Source of the DNA: Candidatus Melainabacteria bacterium
GTDB lineage: Bacteria; Cyanobacteriota; Vampirovibrionia; Obscuribacterales; Obscuribacteraceae
Assembly (NCBI GenBank): GCA_016716405.1
Contig: JADJWK010000001.1
Span: forward strand, 1,550,001 to 1,614,000
Direction of reading: 5' to 3'
Length of the DNA: 64,000 nt
This document shows, piece after piece, positions 53,211-62,162 of the stretch; the stretch's first letter is position 1; each line of letters starts with the position of its first letter. Position numbers and translations under genes: made by a program. A model generated the notes under the pieces. The model was not told the origin of the DNA. It was given only the letters and a program-made list of their open reading frames with translations, and made no database searches.

Positions 53211-56200
53211 ATGTCTCGATTCCGGAAAGCCCTGCCAGAGAGAGTCCTCATCTTCGATGGGGCGATGGGCACGTCCATCCATCGCTATGATCTGACCCTC
53301 GATGATTATCGCGGTTATGAAAACTGCCCGGAGATCCTGGTCGAGAGCCGACCGGATGTAATAAGCGAAATCCACGAGTCATTTTTCAAGGTCGGTTGCG
53401 ATGTCGTCGAAACCGATACTTTCGGGGGCTCGCCCCTGGTACTGGCTGAGTTCGGGCTGGCGGAGAGGGCTTACGAGCTCAATAAGAAAGCTGCCGAGCT
53501 GGCCCGGGATGTGGCGTCCGGCTACGACGGTGCCATGGTCTCCGGATCGGTTGGCCCGACCACCAAGTTGCCGTCTCTCGGTCATGTCAGCTTCGCTACG
53601 ATGAAAGACGCTTACCGCGAGCAGGTTCGCGGTCTCATCGATGGTGGCGTCGATGTCCTGCAGTTCGAGACCGGTCAGGACCTTCTCCAGGCGAAAGCGG
53701 CCATCATAGCCATGCTCGACTGCATGGCGGCAGCCGGGCGCTCGGTGCCGATCATCGCCCAGGTAACAATCGAGGCTCCGCCTCTGGGCACTATGCTCGT
53801 GGGCTCGGACATATCCTGCGCTCTTACGACCCTCGTATCCTTTCCTATCGATGTTATTGGTATCAATTGCGCCACCGGACCATCCGAGATGATCGATCCG
53901 ATTCGCTATCTCTGCGAGAACAGCCCGCTGCCCGTTTCGGTGCTGCCCAATGCCGGGCTCCCGGAAAATATCGACGGCGAGACCGTCTACAAGCTCACTC
54001 CCGATGATCTCGCCACTGCTCTCAAGCATTTTGTCGAGAGCGAGGGTGTCAATATAATCGGCGGTTGCTGCGGCACCACGCCCGAGCATCTCGCCCGGGT
54101 GGTGGAGGTGGTGGGCAAAACGGCGCCGCGCCGTCGCAAGCCCGGGCTGGCACCGTCGGTTTCGAGCATCTACACGAGCGTGCCCCTGTCTATCGACAAT
54201 CCCCCTCTGATCGTCGGGGAGCGCACCAATACCAATGGCAGCCGCAAGTTCAAGAAGCTGCTGCAGGAAGAGGACTTCGACGGCATGGTGGCCATGGCCC
54301 GCGAGCAAGAGCGGGAGGGCGCTCATGTCCTCGATGTCTGCACCGCTTATGTAGGCCGCGACGAAGTCCATGATATGACGCGCCTGATCGAGCGTTTGAA
54401 CACCGAGCTCACTATTCCCGTCGTTATAGACTCAACCGAGTTCCCGGTGCTGGAGGCCGCCCTGCAGCGGATTGCAGGCAAGCCTATCGTCAATTCCATC
54501 AATCTCGAGGACGGCATCGACAAGATGATGGAGAAGGTCGGGTTGATCAGGCGTTATGGCGCCGCTACCATCGCACTCACCATCGACGAGAAGGGCATGG
54601 CCAAGGAAGCGGACCACAAGTTCGAGGTGGCCAGGCGCATTTTCGATCTCGCCACCTTTGCCGGACTGGCTCCGCACGATCTGATCTTCGATGCCCTGAC
54701 ATTCACGCTTTCCACCGGCAACTCGGAGGATCGCCGGCTCGGCCTAGAGACCCTGATCGCCATCGAGAGGATCAAAAAGGACCTGCCGGGCGTCCGGACT
54801 GTTCTGGGGGTGAGCAATATCTCTTTCGGTTTCGATCCCCATATCAGGCAGACTCTCAACTCGGTCTTCCTTCACTATGCTGTGGAAGCCGGTCTCGATC
54901 TGGCCATCGTCAATGCCCAGAAGATAATGCCTCTGTACAAGATCGAAGAGGAAGAGCGGGAATTCCACCGCAAGCTGATTTTCGACGAGTCCACCGCCGG
55001 CTACGACCCGCTGTTCGCCTTATTAGATTATTACAAATCGAAGAGCAAGAGCAAGGGAGCTCAGGAGCGCAAGAAAAAGCCGAAAGAAATCGAGGAAGCG
55101 CTCAAACAGCGGATTATCGACGGCGATCGTGTGGGGCTCGACGGGGATCTCGAGATCGCTTTGAAGAAATACGAGCCTCTGGCAATCATCAACGACATTC
55201 TTCTGTCCGGAATGAAGGTCGTCGGAGAGCTGTTCGGCGCCGGCAAGATGCAGCTTCCTTTCGTGCTCCAGTCGGCAGAGACCATGAAAGCCGCTGTCGC
55301 TTATCTGGAGCCCCTGATGGAAAAAGTCGAGGGCGCCAGCCGGGGCACCATGGTACTGGCCACGGTGAAAGGCGATGTCCATGATATCGGCAAGAATCTC
55401 GTGGATATCATCCTCACCAATAACGGCTATAAAGTGATCAATCTCGGTATCAAGCAGCCCATCGAGAATATCATCGCCGCGGCAGTGGAGAGCAAGGCTA
55501 CCTGTATAGGCATGAGCGGACTCCTGGTCAAGTCCACTGTGATAATGAAAGACAATCTCGACGTCCTCAATCAGCGCGGTATTCACCTTCCGGTGATTCT
55601 CGGAGGCGCCGCCCTGACCAGGCGCTATGTGGAGAACGATTGCCGCAAGATCTATGAGGGGCTACTGTTCTACGGTCAGGACGCTTTCGACGATCTGCGG
55701 ATCATGGAGTCTCTCGCCCGGCTTCGAGACAGCGGCAGGAGTCTTACGGAAGTGAGCGAGGCGGAGGTCCTGGGCATTGAAGAATCCGCCGCTGCCGATA
55801 CGGAATCGACCGTGCTGGTCTCCGGGTCTGATTCTGCGCCGGCCGAGGACACCGGCAGCAACGGCGACAAGACCAAGGGCAGCGTGTCAATAAAGTCCGT
55901 AAGCACGCAACGATCCGATGTTCGAAGAGGTGTGGACATTCCCAGTCCGCCTTTCTGGGGCTCGAGAATAGTCGAGGATATCGACCTCGCCGAGGCTCTC
56001 GATTATCTCAATATGAATGTGCTGATCCGGGGGCAATGGCGAGTCCGGCAGGGCGATATGGATGACGCAGAGTATCGCCGCCTCCTGGAAGAGAAGATCT
56101 ATCCTGTTTTCGAGAAGCTCAAGCGTGATTGTATCGAAAACCGTCTCCTCATTCCGAAGGCGGTTTACGGATATTTCCCCTGTTATTCGTCTGGCAACGA

Positions 56201-56765
56201 TCTGGTCGTGCTCGATCCGGATTCGGGCAATGAGCGGGTCCGTTTCGCTTTCCCGCGCCAGGATCATGGACGGAGGCTCTGCATCTCGGATTTCTTCTCT
56301 GACCGTGATGAAGGAGAGCCCGATATGCTGGCTCTTCAAATCGTCACAGTGGGCGAGCAAGCCACCGAGCATTCCACCGGTCTGTTCGACGCGGATAAAT
56401 ACAGCGACTACCTGTTTTTCCACGGGCTCGCGGTAGAATCGGCGGAAGCCACTGCCGAGCTGATTCACAAGCGGATCAGAAATGAGCTCGGTATCCACGG
56501 CGACGACGCCGGCGAGTTGAACCAGCTCTTCCAGCAGGGCTACCGCGGCACCAGATATAGTTTCGGTTATCCTGCCTGCCCCAATCTGGAGGATCAGAAG
56601 AATCTCTTCGAGCTTCTTTCGCCGGAGCGGATCGGGGTCAGCCTCACGGAAGAGTTCCAGCTAGTCCCCGAGCAGAGCACCTCGGCGATCATCGTCCATC
56701 ACCCGGAAGCCAAATACTTCAATATCAAGCGCGCCATTGCCGATACGGCCGAGTCCAGGGCGTAG
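53211..56765 (+). CDS. metH: Cobalamin-dependent methionine synthase
   Basis: A 1184-residue full-length MetH with all four modules: homocysteine-binding (about 1-310, zinc ligands Cys220, Cys286, Cys287); pterin-binding (about 335-590); B12 cap and B12-binding (about 625-840, with His724 of DVHDIGKN as the lower cobalt ligand); and activation (about 915-1175, with the SAM-binding motif around GTRYSFGYPACP). It transfers the methyl group from methyltetrahydrofolate to homocysteine. A linker of about 60 acidic, Ser/Thr-rich residues (850-910) between the B12 and activation modules is longer than usual. ATG 53211. Confidence 0.98.
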   Translation: MSRFRKALPERVLIFDGAMGTSIHRYDLTLDDYRGYENCPEILVESRPDVISEIHESFFKVGCDVVETDTFGGSPLVLAEFGLAERAYELNKKAAELARDVASGYDGAMVSGSVGPTTKLPSLGHVSFATMKDAYREQVRGLIDGGVDVLQFETGQDLLQAKAAIIAMLDCMAAAGRSVPIIAQVTIEAPPLGTMLVGSDISCALTTLVSFPIDVIGINCATGPSEMIDPIRYLCENSPLPVSVLPNAGLPENIDGETVYKLTPDDLATALKHFVESEGVNIIGGCCGTTPEHLARVVEVVGKTAPRRRKPGLAPSVSSIYTSVPLSIDNPPLIVGERTNTNGSRKFKKLLQEEDFDGMVAMAREQEREGAHVLDVCTAYVGRDEVHDMTRLIERLNTELTIPVVIDSTEFPVLEAALQRIAGKPIVNSINLEDGIDKMMEKVGLIRRYGAATIALTIDEKGMAKEADHKFEVARRIFDLATFAGLAPHDLIFDALTFTLSTGNSEDRRLGLETLIAIERIKKDLPGVRTVLGVSNISFGFDPHIRQTLNSVFLHYAVEAGLDLAIVNAQKIMPLYKIEEEEREFHRKLIFDESTAGYDPLFALLDYYKSKSKSKGAQERKKKPKEIEEALKQRIIDGDRVGLDGDLEIALKKYEPLAIINDILLSGMKVVGELFGAGKMQLPFVLQSAETMKAAVAYLEPLMEKVEGASRGTMVLATVKGDVHDIGKNLVDIILTNNGYKVINLGIKQPIENIIAAAVESKATCIGMSGLLVKSTVIMKDNLDVLNQRGIHLPVILGGAALTRRYVENDCRKIYEGLLFYGQDAFDDLRIMESLARLRDSGRSLTEVSEAEVLGIEESAAADTESTVLVSGSDSAPAEDTGSNGDKTKGSVSIKSVSTQRSDVRRGVDIPSPPFWGSRIVEDIDLAEALDYLNMNVLIRGQWRVRQGDMDDAEYRRLLEEKIYPVFEKLKRDCIENRLLIPKAVYGYFPCYSSGNDLVVLDPDSGNERVRFAFPRQDHGRRLCISDFFSDRDEGEPDMLALQIVTVGEQATEHSTGLFDADKYSDYLFFHGLAVESAEATAELIHKRIRNELGIHGDDAGELNQLFQQGYRGTRYSFGYPACPNLEDQKNLFELLSPERIGVSLTEEFQLVPEQSTSAIIVHHPEAKYFNIKRAIADTAESRA
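56532..56562 (+). repeat. 31-bp segment of metH repeated downstream
   Basis: This 31-base segment within metH (encoding QQGYRGTRYS, the SAM-binding motif of the activation domain) recurs exactly at 57185-57215 in the non-coding region. Confidence 0.9.
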
Positions 56766-56850
56766 TCGGGTCAATCATTCCATACCTGTCCGTTGGACGC
56801 AGGCAAACCGTGAAGGTTCGGCGGGCCGGGTTCGGGATTTCGGACCGGTA

Positions 56851-56905
56851 GTGTGCCTGCCGGTGGGCAATTTTAATCTACTTCCTTTGAATGGCCTAGT
56901 ATGGG
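56851..56905 (+). repeat. Diverged direct repeat, copy 1
   Basis: About 55 bases beginning GTGTGCCTGCCGGTGGGC, roughly 75-80% identical to 57081-57134 with a one-base gap; both are preceded by a GGCCGGG motif. Confidence 0.7.
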
Positions 56906-57080
56906 AGTGTCCGCGAGCTTTTATAGCATCAACGACCTGAAAGTGAGATTTCTAGGCGTTTCTGACGTATTTTTCGCCCTTTTTTATGGCACAAACGCAT
57001 TTTTGGTCTGGGAATGGAAATACTGGGGTCTCTTGCGGCAGCTTGGGGGGAACTGCAGATTGGCCGGGACTCTAGCTTCA

Positions 57081-57134
57081 GTGTATCTGCCGATGGGCAT
57101 TTTCATCTACCTGCTTTGAACGAACAGGTATGAA
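57081..57134 (+). repeat. Diverged direct repeat, copy 2
   Basis: Partner of 56851-56905, spaced 230 bases away. Shared features include CTGCCGxTGGGC, ATTTTxATCTAC and CTTTGAA. Confidence 0.7.
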
Positions 57135-57184
57135 TCATTCTGTCATGGAACGATACTCGAAAGGAACGCGCATGGAAGAACCGG

Positions 57185-57215
57185 CAGCAGGGCTACCGCG
57201 GCACCAGATATAGTT
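57185..57215 (+). repeat. Exact 31-bp copy of a metH segment
   Basis: Identical to metH 56532-56562. Similarity becomes patchy on either side, with possible weak continuation downstream (CGATTAT/CGGTTAT). Confidence 0.9.
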
Positions 57216-57445
57216 ACACGATTATTCCTCCTTCTAAGGAAGAGACCCAGATAGCATTCTTCGGTTGAGTTACTGCGGGACTCAACTATATTTTTCATCT
57301 GTCGATTGTCGAATCTTGCATGAAAGAAATGTCTACCCTGCCTTGATGGCAGCATTCTATCTACCTGGCAGCCAATCCACCGATCAAAATATCAACCGGA
57401 ACGAATCAATACCTGATGTCCTTCTTCGGGCTAGTATATAGTTCA

Positions 57446-57468
57446 CGATTCACGGACCCCGTGAATCG
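57446..57468. other. Hairpin downstream of the LRV-like gene
   Basis: A perfect 10-base stem (57446-57455, 57459-57468) with a 3-base loop, 27 bases past the stop of the minus-strand gene at 57495. No T-run on either strand follows directly, so a terminator role is uncertain. Confidence 0.45.
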
Positions 57469-57494
57469 AAAAAGTACAATACCTCGCCTCTTGT

Positions 57495-58709
57495 CTAAGC
57501 TGGGTTGATCCGGCTCAGCTCCGAGCGGGCGAATTTTGCCACATTCCGATCCCGGTCGTTCTGGAGGACTTCCAGAACCTCGATGGGGCAGCTCGTATTG
57601 CGGATCAGCTCGGTTCGCACCCTGACGTCCTGATCGTGAGCGAGGCTCAAAAGCGTGTCGATGGATGCCTTGGCATTGCGAGCCACTGCCGCCCGGATCT
57701 CGGCGCTGGGATGGGCCGCCAGCTCGGAGAGTCGGCCGGTGGGAGTGGAGTGCCGCCGGGCGATCATTTTGAGAAACTCGATCACCTCGGCTGCTTCTTC
57801 TGCAGTGAGGGCAGTCTTCATGCCCGGCACGTCCTGGACCGTTCGGGAGGGGCCGGCGGCGCCCGGGCGCTTCAGGGGCTCGAGCCCGGATTCTTTGCGG
57901 AGCAGGTCGAGAACCTCGTAGGCCCTGAGCGACACAAGCGGATTGCTATCATTTATAAGGTTCACCACCAGGCTTGGAGGAACGGCAGGATTATCCAGGA
58001 TACCCAGCCTGACGCTGCCTATGGGATCCTTGCTGAGTTTCTTGAGAATCGCCTCGGGGCATTTCTGATTGACTGCCACTGCCTGCCTGATCTCGGGGTC
58101 GGGGTTCTCGGAAAGCCACTTAAGAGTCGACTCGGCGGTGCTCTCCGCCAGGGCTATTTCTTTCAGAGCAGTCCCGGAGGTGTTCTTGAATGGATTGGTG
58201 CTGCTGGGAAAGTCGGCGGTGATATCCGAGATCATCACTCTCTTGCTCGGTCTATCTATCTCGCTCACTACCTCTATCTCGAATTCCTGACTGACCCGGT
58301 GCGTGGTGGCTCGCGGGGACGGAGGGTCGGCCGGTGGCGGCAGCGGTATGGTCTGAGGAACTGCAGCCGATCGCGGTGGCCGGGGTGGAGGCGGCGGGGA
58401 AGCTGCGGGCTTCGGTTCGGGTTCGATTTTCGGGAAGGGGGCGGGCACTGGAACCGGAACCGGAACCGATGCTGCTGCTTGTCTGGGGGGCGGAGGCGGC
58501 GCAGAGGCCGATGGCGGCGCCGGCGGTAACGGAGGCGCCTTTCTCTGCGTGGCTTCAGCCAGCGAGTTCATCAACTGCTCGGCATTCAGACGCTCTCCTG
58601 TGAGCATGGAGTCGCAGCCGATATTCCATTCATCGGCCAGTTGCGTCACGTAGTCCGTTTCGTCGACGTGCTTGGATTCCGGCTTTTTCAGCCGCGGATC
58701 GTCTTGCAT
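57495..58709 (-). CDS. Pro-rich protein with LRV/HEAT-like repeats
   Basis: A 404-residue protein. An N-terminal region (1-55) is followed by a long Pro/Ala/Val-rich stretch (about 58-140) including a repeated ValPro run (VPVPVPVPAP). The C-terminal half holds repeats of LxxLAxDxxxxVRxxVAxN type (WLSENPDPEIRQAVAVNQKCP, LSKDPIGSVRLGILDNPAVP, LAAHPSAEIRAAVARNAKAS), resembling the LRV solenoid of the gene at 29530. It has no signal peptide. It probably binds proteins; the partner is unknown. Confidence 0.75.
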   Translation of the reverse strand: MQDDPRLKKPESKHVDETDYVTQLADEWNIGCDSMLTGERLNAEQLMNSLAEATQRKAPPLPPAPPSASAPPPPPRQAAASVPVPVPVPAPFPKIEPEPKPAASPPPPPRPPRSAAVPQTIPLPPPADPPSPRATTHRVSQEFEIEVVSEIDRPSKRVMISDITADFPSSTNPFKNTSGTALKEIALAESTAESTLKWLSENPDPEIRQAVAVNQKCPEAILKKLSKDPIGSVRLGILDNPAVPPSLVVNLINDSNPLVSLRAYEVLDLLRKESGLEPLKRPGAAGPSRTVQDVPGMKTALTAEEAAEVIEFLKMIARRHSTPTGRLSELAAHPSAEIRAAVARNAKASIDTLLSLAHDQDVRVRTELIRNTSCPIEVLEVLQNDRDRNVAKFARSELSRINPA

Positions 58710-59049
58710 TTTAGCTCTTCTACAACAAGCGTCTACTCCCTCACTTTCGATCCTAGTGGAAAACTCCGCCCCGGCACTATCAGCCAGGCAGTATTTTTGT
58801 ACAGGAAATCCCGAGTATCCCGCTCCAGGAGGGCTCGATTATGTGAATCCCGTACAAAGATATAAGAATGCGGAACATACCCGCGCCTTCGAGCAGGGCA
58901 AGATTGAAAGTGGACACCCATGAGGTAACTTGCGAAGATCGAGCCTCCTCTGCCCCGCTCGACATAATGTCAACGGCTGCTCGCTCGACTCGATTGAGTT
59001 GCTCAAATGCAGATTGTGACCAGGACCACAATCAAGCGAGTTGGTACTT
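58710..59049. other. 340-base region without a recognised gene
   Basis: Upstream of divergent genes at 58709 and 59050. Short frames on both strands lack family features. A promoter for each gene is expected here but no clear -10/-35 pair is visible. Confidence 0.5.
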
Positions 59050-59970
59050 ATGCAATGTAAAACGATTTCGGAGTTGATGCGTTTTCTATCCATCCAGGAG
59101 CAGGCCCTGGGGGATGACAGTCCCGAGGTTGCCGTGACTGTTTCTCGGATTGCCGACATGCATATGGAAGGCGGCAATCTCGATGATGCCGAGAAGCTCT
59201 ATAAGCGTGCCCTGGAGATCAGGGAGAAAGCAATCGGGCCCCACCGCAGAGAATCGGAAGAGTCCCGGGCCAGCCTGGCCAGGATCAAGGCTTTGCGAGG
59301 CGGTCCCGAGCCGGAGCCGGATCCGGATATGCAGCCCTTCAGAGGGGCCTGGTTCAGTGGCGTTATCTCGATCAATAGCGAGGCCGTCGATCCTGTTCCA
59401 CTGGTATCGGGAGAGTATGACGCCCTGGCCTTTCAGCCTGTCGATTCTTCCACCTGTCTCGACGCGATTCCGGAGACCATGCTCTCGCCCCATGGCCAGA
59501 TTCGCGAGCAGGAGCGCAATCTCGAGGAGATCAAAGAGTTGCAGCTGGAAGCGGAGCTGATCAGGCAGGTCTCCGGTGACGATTCCACCCTGCTTGCCGA
59601 GTGTCTCACCAAGCTGGCTGATCTGCTCTGCCGGTGCAAACGTTATGCCGAGATGGAGCCGCATCTCATCGAAGCCCTGTCGATCAGGGAGCGCCGCCTT
59701 GGCTCTGATCATCATCTGGTCTCGAACAGCGTCAAGAATCTCGCCCGGCTCTATTATTTCCAGGGGAAATTCGCCAAAGCCAAGCCGCTTTTCGAAAGAG
59801 CATTATTGATCAGGCGCAAAGTGTTCGGCACCAACAGCATGAAAGTCGCCGACGTGCTCACCCAGTACGCCAAGCTCCTTCGCAAGATGAATCGTTATGA
59901 CGAGGCTGCGATCATGGATCGCGAGTCCGCTTCGATCAAGACCAAGCACCAGGGGTGGAGACGAATCTGA
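59050..59970 (+). CDS. TPR-type protein (kinesin-light-chain-like repeats)
   Basis: A 306-residue protein. ATG 59050 opens a helical region with TPR-type repeats (VAVTVSRIADMHMEGGNLDDAEKLYKRALEIREKAIG), a middle linker of about 100 residues with low homology, and C-terminal repeats (KLADLLCRCKRYAEMEPHLIEALSIRERRLG, NLARLYYFQGKFAKAKPLFERALLIRRKVFG). This is the TPR_12/KLC-type pattern. No signal peptide or membrane helix. TTG at 59041 is an alternative start three codons upstream. It ends 10 bases from the convergent methyltransferase gene. Confidence 0.8.
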   Translation: MQCKTISELMRFLSIQEQALGDDSPEVAVTVSRIADMHMEGGNLDDAEKLYKRALEIREKAIGPHRRESEESRASLARIKALRGGPEPEPDPDMQPFRGAWFSGVISINSEAVDPVPLVSGEYDALAFQPVDSSTCLDAIPETMLSPHGQIREQERNLEEIKELQLEAELIRQVSGDDSTLLAECLTKLADLLCRCKRYAEMEPHLIEALSIRERRLGSDHHLVSNSVKNLARLYYFQGKFAKAKPLFERALLIRRKVFGTNSMKVADVLTQYAKLLRKMNRYDEAAIMDRESASIKTKHQGWRRI

Positions 59971-59980
59971 TAGTCCCGGT

Positions 59981-61963
59981 CTATTTTTTGCCGGTGGCGG
60001 CCAGGGAGCTTTTCACCCTGTCCACCAGGGTGCACATGTCCTCATAGCGGCCGAAAGACGGCACCAGATAAGTGCCCTCGCAGATGGGGCGGACTTCCTC
60101 GAGGAGCTTTTCGGCGAGCTCCAGACCAACCCTGGCTCCCTGGTCGCCGGCTTTGGCCATGCTCTGCCTGATCTCGTCGGGAATGTTGATCCCCGGCACC
60201 TCGTTGTGAAGATATTCGGCATGCTTGGAGCTGTGAAGCGGCATGATACCTACCAGGATCGGTACCGGGCAGTTCCCGAACTCATCGAGAAAGTCGGTGA
60301 GGTCGCTTACCTGATAGATCGGCTGGGTCATGACGAAATTGGCGCCGGCATCGAGCTTTCTGGCGAAACGCTCGCGCTCTTTGCTGCGGTTCTCCACGGT
60401 GAGATTGAGAGCGCAGGCTATCGAAAGAGATGTGGGTGTGCCGATGGTATTGTTCGAGATGTCTTTGCCTTCGTTTAGTTGTTTGATGATTCTGATAAGC
60501 CCGATGGAGTCGACATCATAGACAGCCGTGGCATGGGCGTAGTTTCCCAGGGCCGGTGGGTCTCCCGTCAGCGCCAGGATGTTGCGGATGCCCAGGGCCT
60601 GGCAGCCGAGCAGGTCCGCCTGGATGCCCATGAGGTTCCGGTCCCTGGTGGTGAAGTGGATGATGGTCTCGATGCCGACCTGCTGGCTGATGAGCTGGCA
60701 GGTGGCCAGGGACGACATTCTCACCCTGGCCATGGGGCTGTCCCCGACATTGATAGCATCGGCGCCGCTGTCTTTGAGCATGGCGGCAGACTTGATGATC
60801 TTTCGGGCGATGGCGCCTTTGGGTGGGTCGAGCTCGACACTGACGAAAAAGTCGTCCGGGCGCGCACCGGCTTTGATGGCGGCCAGGCGGTCTTTGAGGG
60901 GCTCGCGCTCCTCGGCGCTCTCCACGGTCGAATCGTCTTGCTCGCTCTCGGGCGGAGCATCCCTGGTCTCTTTGACCGAGATCTCGATCTGGGCTTTCTG
61001 AGCCGGCAGATTGGTGAGAGTGGAAGCTGTTGAGGGATGGCTGAACTCTTTCAGGTAATGATCGAGACTGCGGCGCATCTCTTTGATGTGTTCCGGGGTC
61101 GTACCGCAACAGCCACCAACCAGGCGGGCACCGGCTCGGACGAAGGGGTCCACATAGGAGGCGCAGTAGTCAGGAGCGCTGATGAATTTGTAATAGCCCT
61201 CCGAGACGCTCGGCTGACCGGCGTTGGGCAGACACGTATAACCGATCAGTCCAGTGCCGCCCCGGCGGCCCAGGGTGCCGATCATGCGGAGAAGCGAATC
61301 GAAGACCGGCCCCGGGCCGGCTCCGCAGTTGATCCCCAGCATCTCGGGCAAATTGCCGTCCAGCAGCTCCACCAGTCTCTCGGTATCCTCCGGGGTGACC
61401 CCGAAAAAGGTATGTCCGTCGGGGGAGAAACTGACCTGGGCGATCACCGGCAGCTCGGATACGGACCGGGCGGCTTTCACTGCTATGGCGAGCTCTTCCA
61501 GGGAGGACATCGTCTCGATGGTAAAGAGATCGACCCCGCCTGCCAGAAGCCCGTCCATCTGCTCCCGGAAGGCATCGTACAGATCTTCCTGGCGAGTCTC
61601 TCCAACCGGGGGAAGGAGCCTGCCGGTGGGCCCCACCGAGCCGGCGATGAAAGCCGGTTGACCGGCAATCTCTCTGGCGTTGCGAGCGATCTTGGCGGCC
61701 CAGACATTGACGTCCCAGACCTGCTTTTCGAGACCGTAGGCGGCGAGCTTGAAACGGTTGCCCGAGAAAGAGTTGGTGGTGATTACCTCGGCGCCGGCAT
61801 TTATATAGTCCACATGGACCTGCTGGACCATATCCCGGTCGACCAGATTGAGATGCTCGAAAGCTGCTTCGGGCGAAGCGCCTCGTGAGTAGAGGAGGGT
61901 TCCTATCCCGCCGTCGGCGAGGAGGGGACGTTCTTTTACGGCCTCGACAAAGGGGCTGGTCAT
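59981..61963 (-). CDS. Bifunctional homocysteine S-methyltransferase / methylenetetrahydrofolate reductase
   Basis: A 660-residue fusion in the style of B. subtilis YitJ. Residues about 1-310 are a homocysteine methyltransferase with the zinc Cys motifs GINCGAG and GGCCGTTPEH; residues about 365-650 are a methylenetetrahydrofolate reductase (LTGDPPALGNYAH, FVMTQPIYQVSDL). A charged linker (about 315-360) joins them. It would supply methyltetrahydrofolate for MetH and may also methylate homocysteine from another donor. GGAG of the last tandem repeat unit lies about 11 bases before the ATG. Its 5' end is adjacent to the tandem repeats at 61971-62022. Confidence 0.94.
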   Translation of the reverse strand: MTSPFVEAVKERPLLADGGIGTLLYSRGASPEAAFEHLNLVDRDMVQQVHVDYINAGAEVITTNSFSGNRFKLAAYGLEKQVWDVNVWAAKIARNAREIAGQPAFIAGSVGPTGRLLPPVGETRQEDLYDAFREQMDGLLAGGVDLFTIETMSSLEELAIAVKAARSVSELPVIAQVSFSPDGHTFFGVTPEDTERLVELLDGNLPEMLGINCGAGPGPVFDSLLRMIGTLGRRGGTGLIGYTCLPNAGQPSVSEGYYKFISAPDYCASYVDPFVRAGARLVGGCCGTTPEHIKEMRRSLDHYLKEFSHPSTASTLTNLPAQKAQIEISVKETRDAPPESEQDDSTVESAEEREPLKDRLAAIKAGARPDDFFVSVELDPPKGAIARKIIKSAAMLKDSGADAINVGDSPMARVRMSSLATCQLISQQVGIETIIHFTTRDRNLMGIQADLLGCQALGIRNILALTGDPPALGNYAHATAVYDVDSIGLIRIIKQLNEGKDISNNTIGTPTSLSIACALNLTVENRSKERERFARKLDAGANFVMTQPIYQVSDLTDFLDEFGNCPVPILVGIMPLHSSKHAEYLHNEVPGINIPDEIRQSMAKAGDQGARVGLELAEKLLEEVRPICEGTYLVPSFGRYEDMCTLVDRVKSSLAATGKK

Positions 61964-61970
61964 AATTATC

Positions 61971-62022
61971 AGGGCTCCGCTTTCAGGGCTCCGCTTTCAG
62001 GGCTCCGCTTTCAGGGCTCCGC
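61971..62022. repeat. Four tandem 14-bp repeats before the bifunctional methyltransferase/MTHFR
   Basis: Unit AGGGCTCCGCTTTC repeats three times in full (61971-61984, 61985-61998, 61999-62012) plus a partial fourth copy to 62022. On the minus strand each unit reads GCGGAGCCCTGAAA, so each carries a GGAG. The copy nearest the gene is positioned as a ribosome binding site. Confidence 0.95.
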
Positions 62023-62162
62023 GCTGCTCTTGAGATTCGCTCGGGCAGGCAATTCTAGCACGCAGCTCCGGCGCCCTCGTCTTTACGCTTACTTACAACC
62101 ATTAGCAACCGGACAGGGCAACCCTGATAATATACCGGTTGTTTCTCGGGAAGCGTTCAAAG

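Larger units (their letters stand above)
56766..57494. other. 729-base region without a convincing gene, holding two repeat families
   Basis: Between convergent metH and the LRV-like gene. It contains a diverged direct repeat pair (56851-56905, 57081-57134), an exact 31-base copy of a metH segment (57185-57215) and a hairpin (57446-57468). Several short open frames exist but none has a recognisable product or good ribosome site. It may be the remains of duplicated or decayed sequence. Confidence 0.6.

Noticed and set aside
56901..57119. 72-codon frame in the gap after metH
   Set aside because: No ribosome binding site, no recognisable family; part of its end is simply repeat copy 2.
57143..57355. 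70-codon minus-strand frame in the same gap
   Set aside because: Arg/Ser-rich with no support; overlaps the exact metH-segment copy.
56766..57494. tRNA or other structured RNA gene
   Set aside because: No T-loop motif, acceptor stem or intrinsic terminator suited to a tRNA was visible; only repeats and one hairpin.
61971..62022. CRISPR-like array
   Set aside because: Units are contiguous 14-mers with no unique spacers; this is a tandem repeat.
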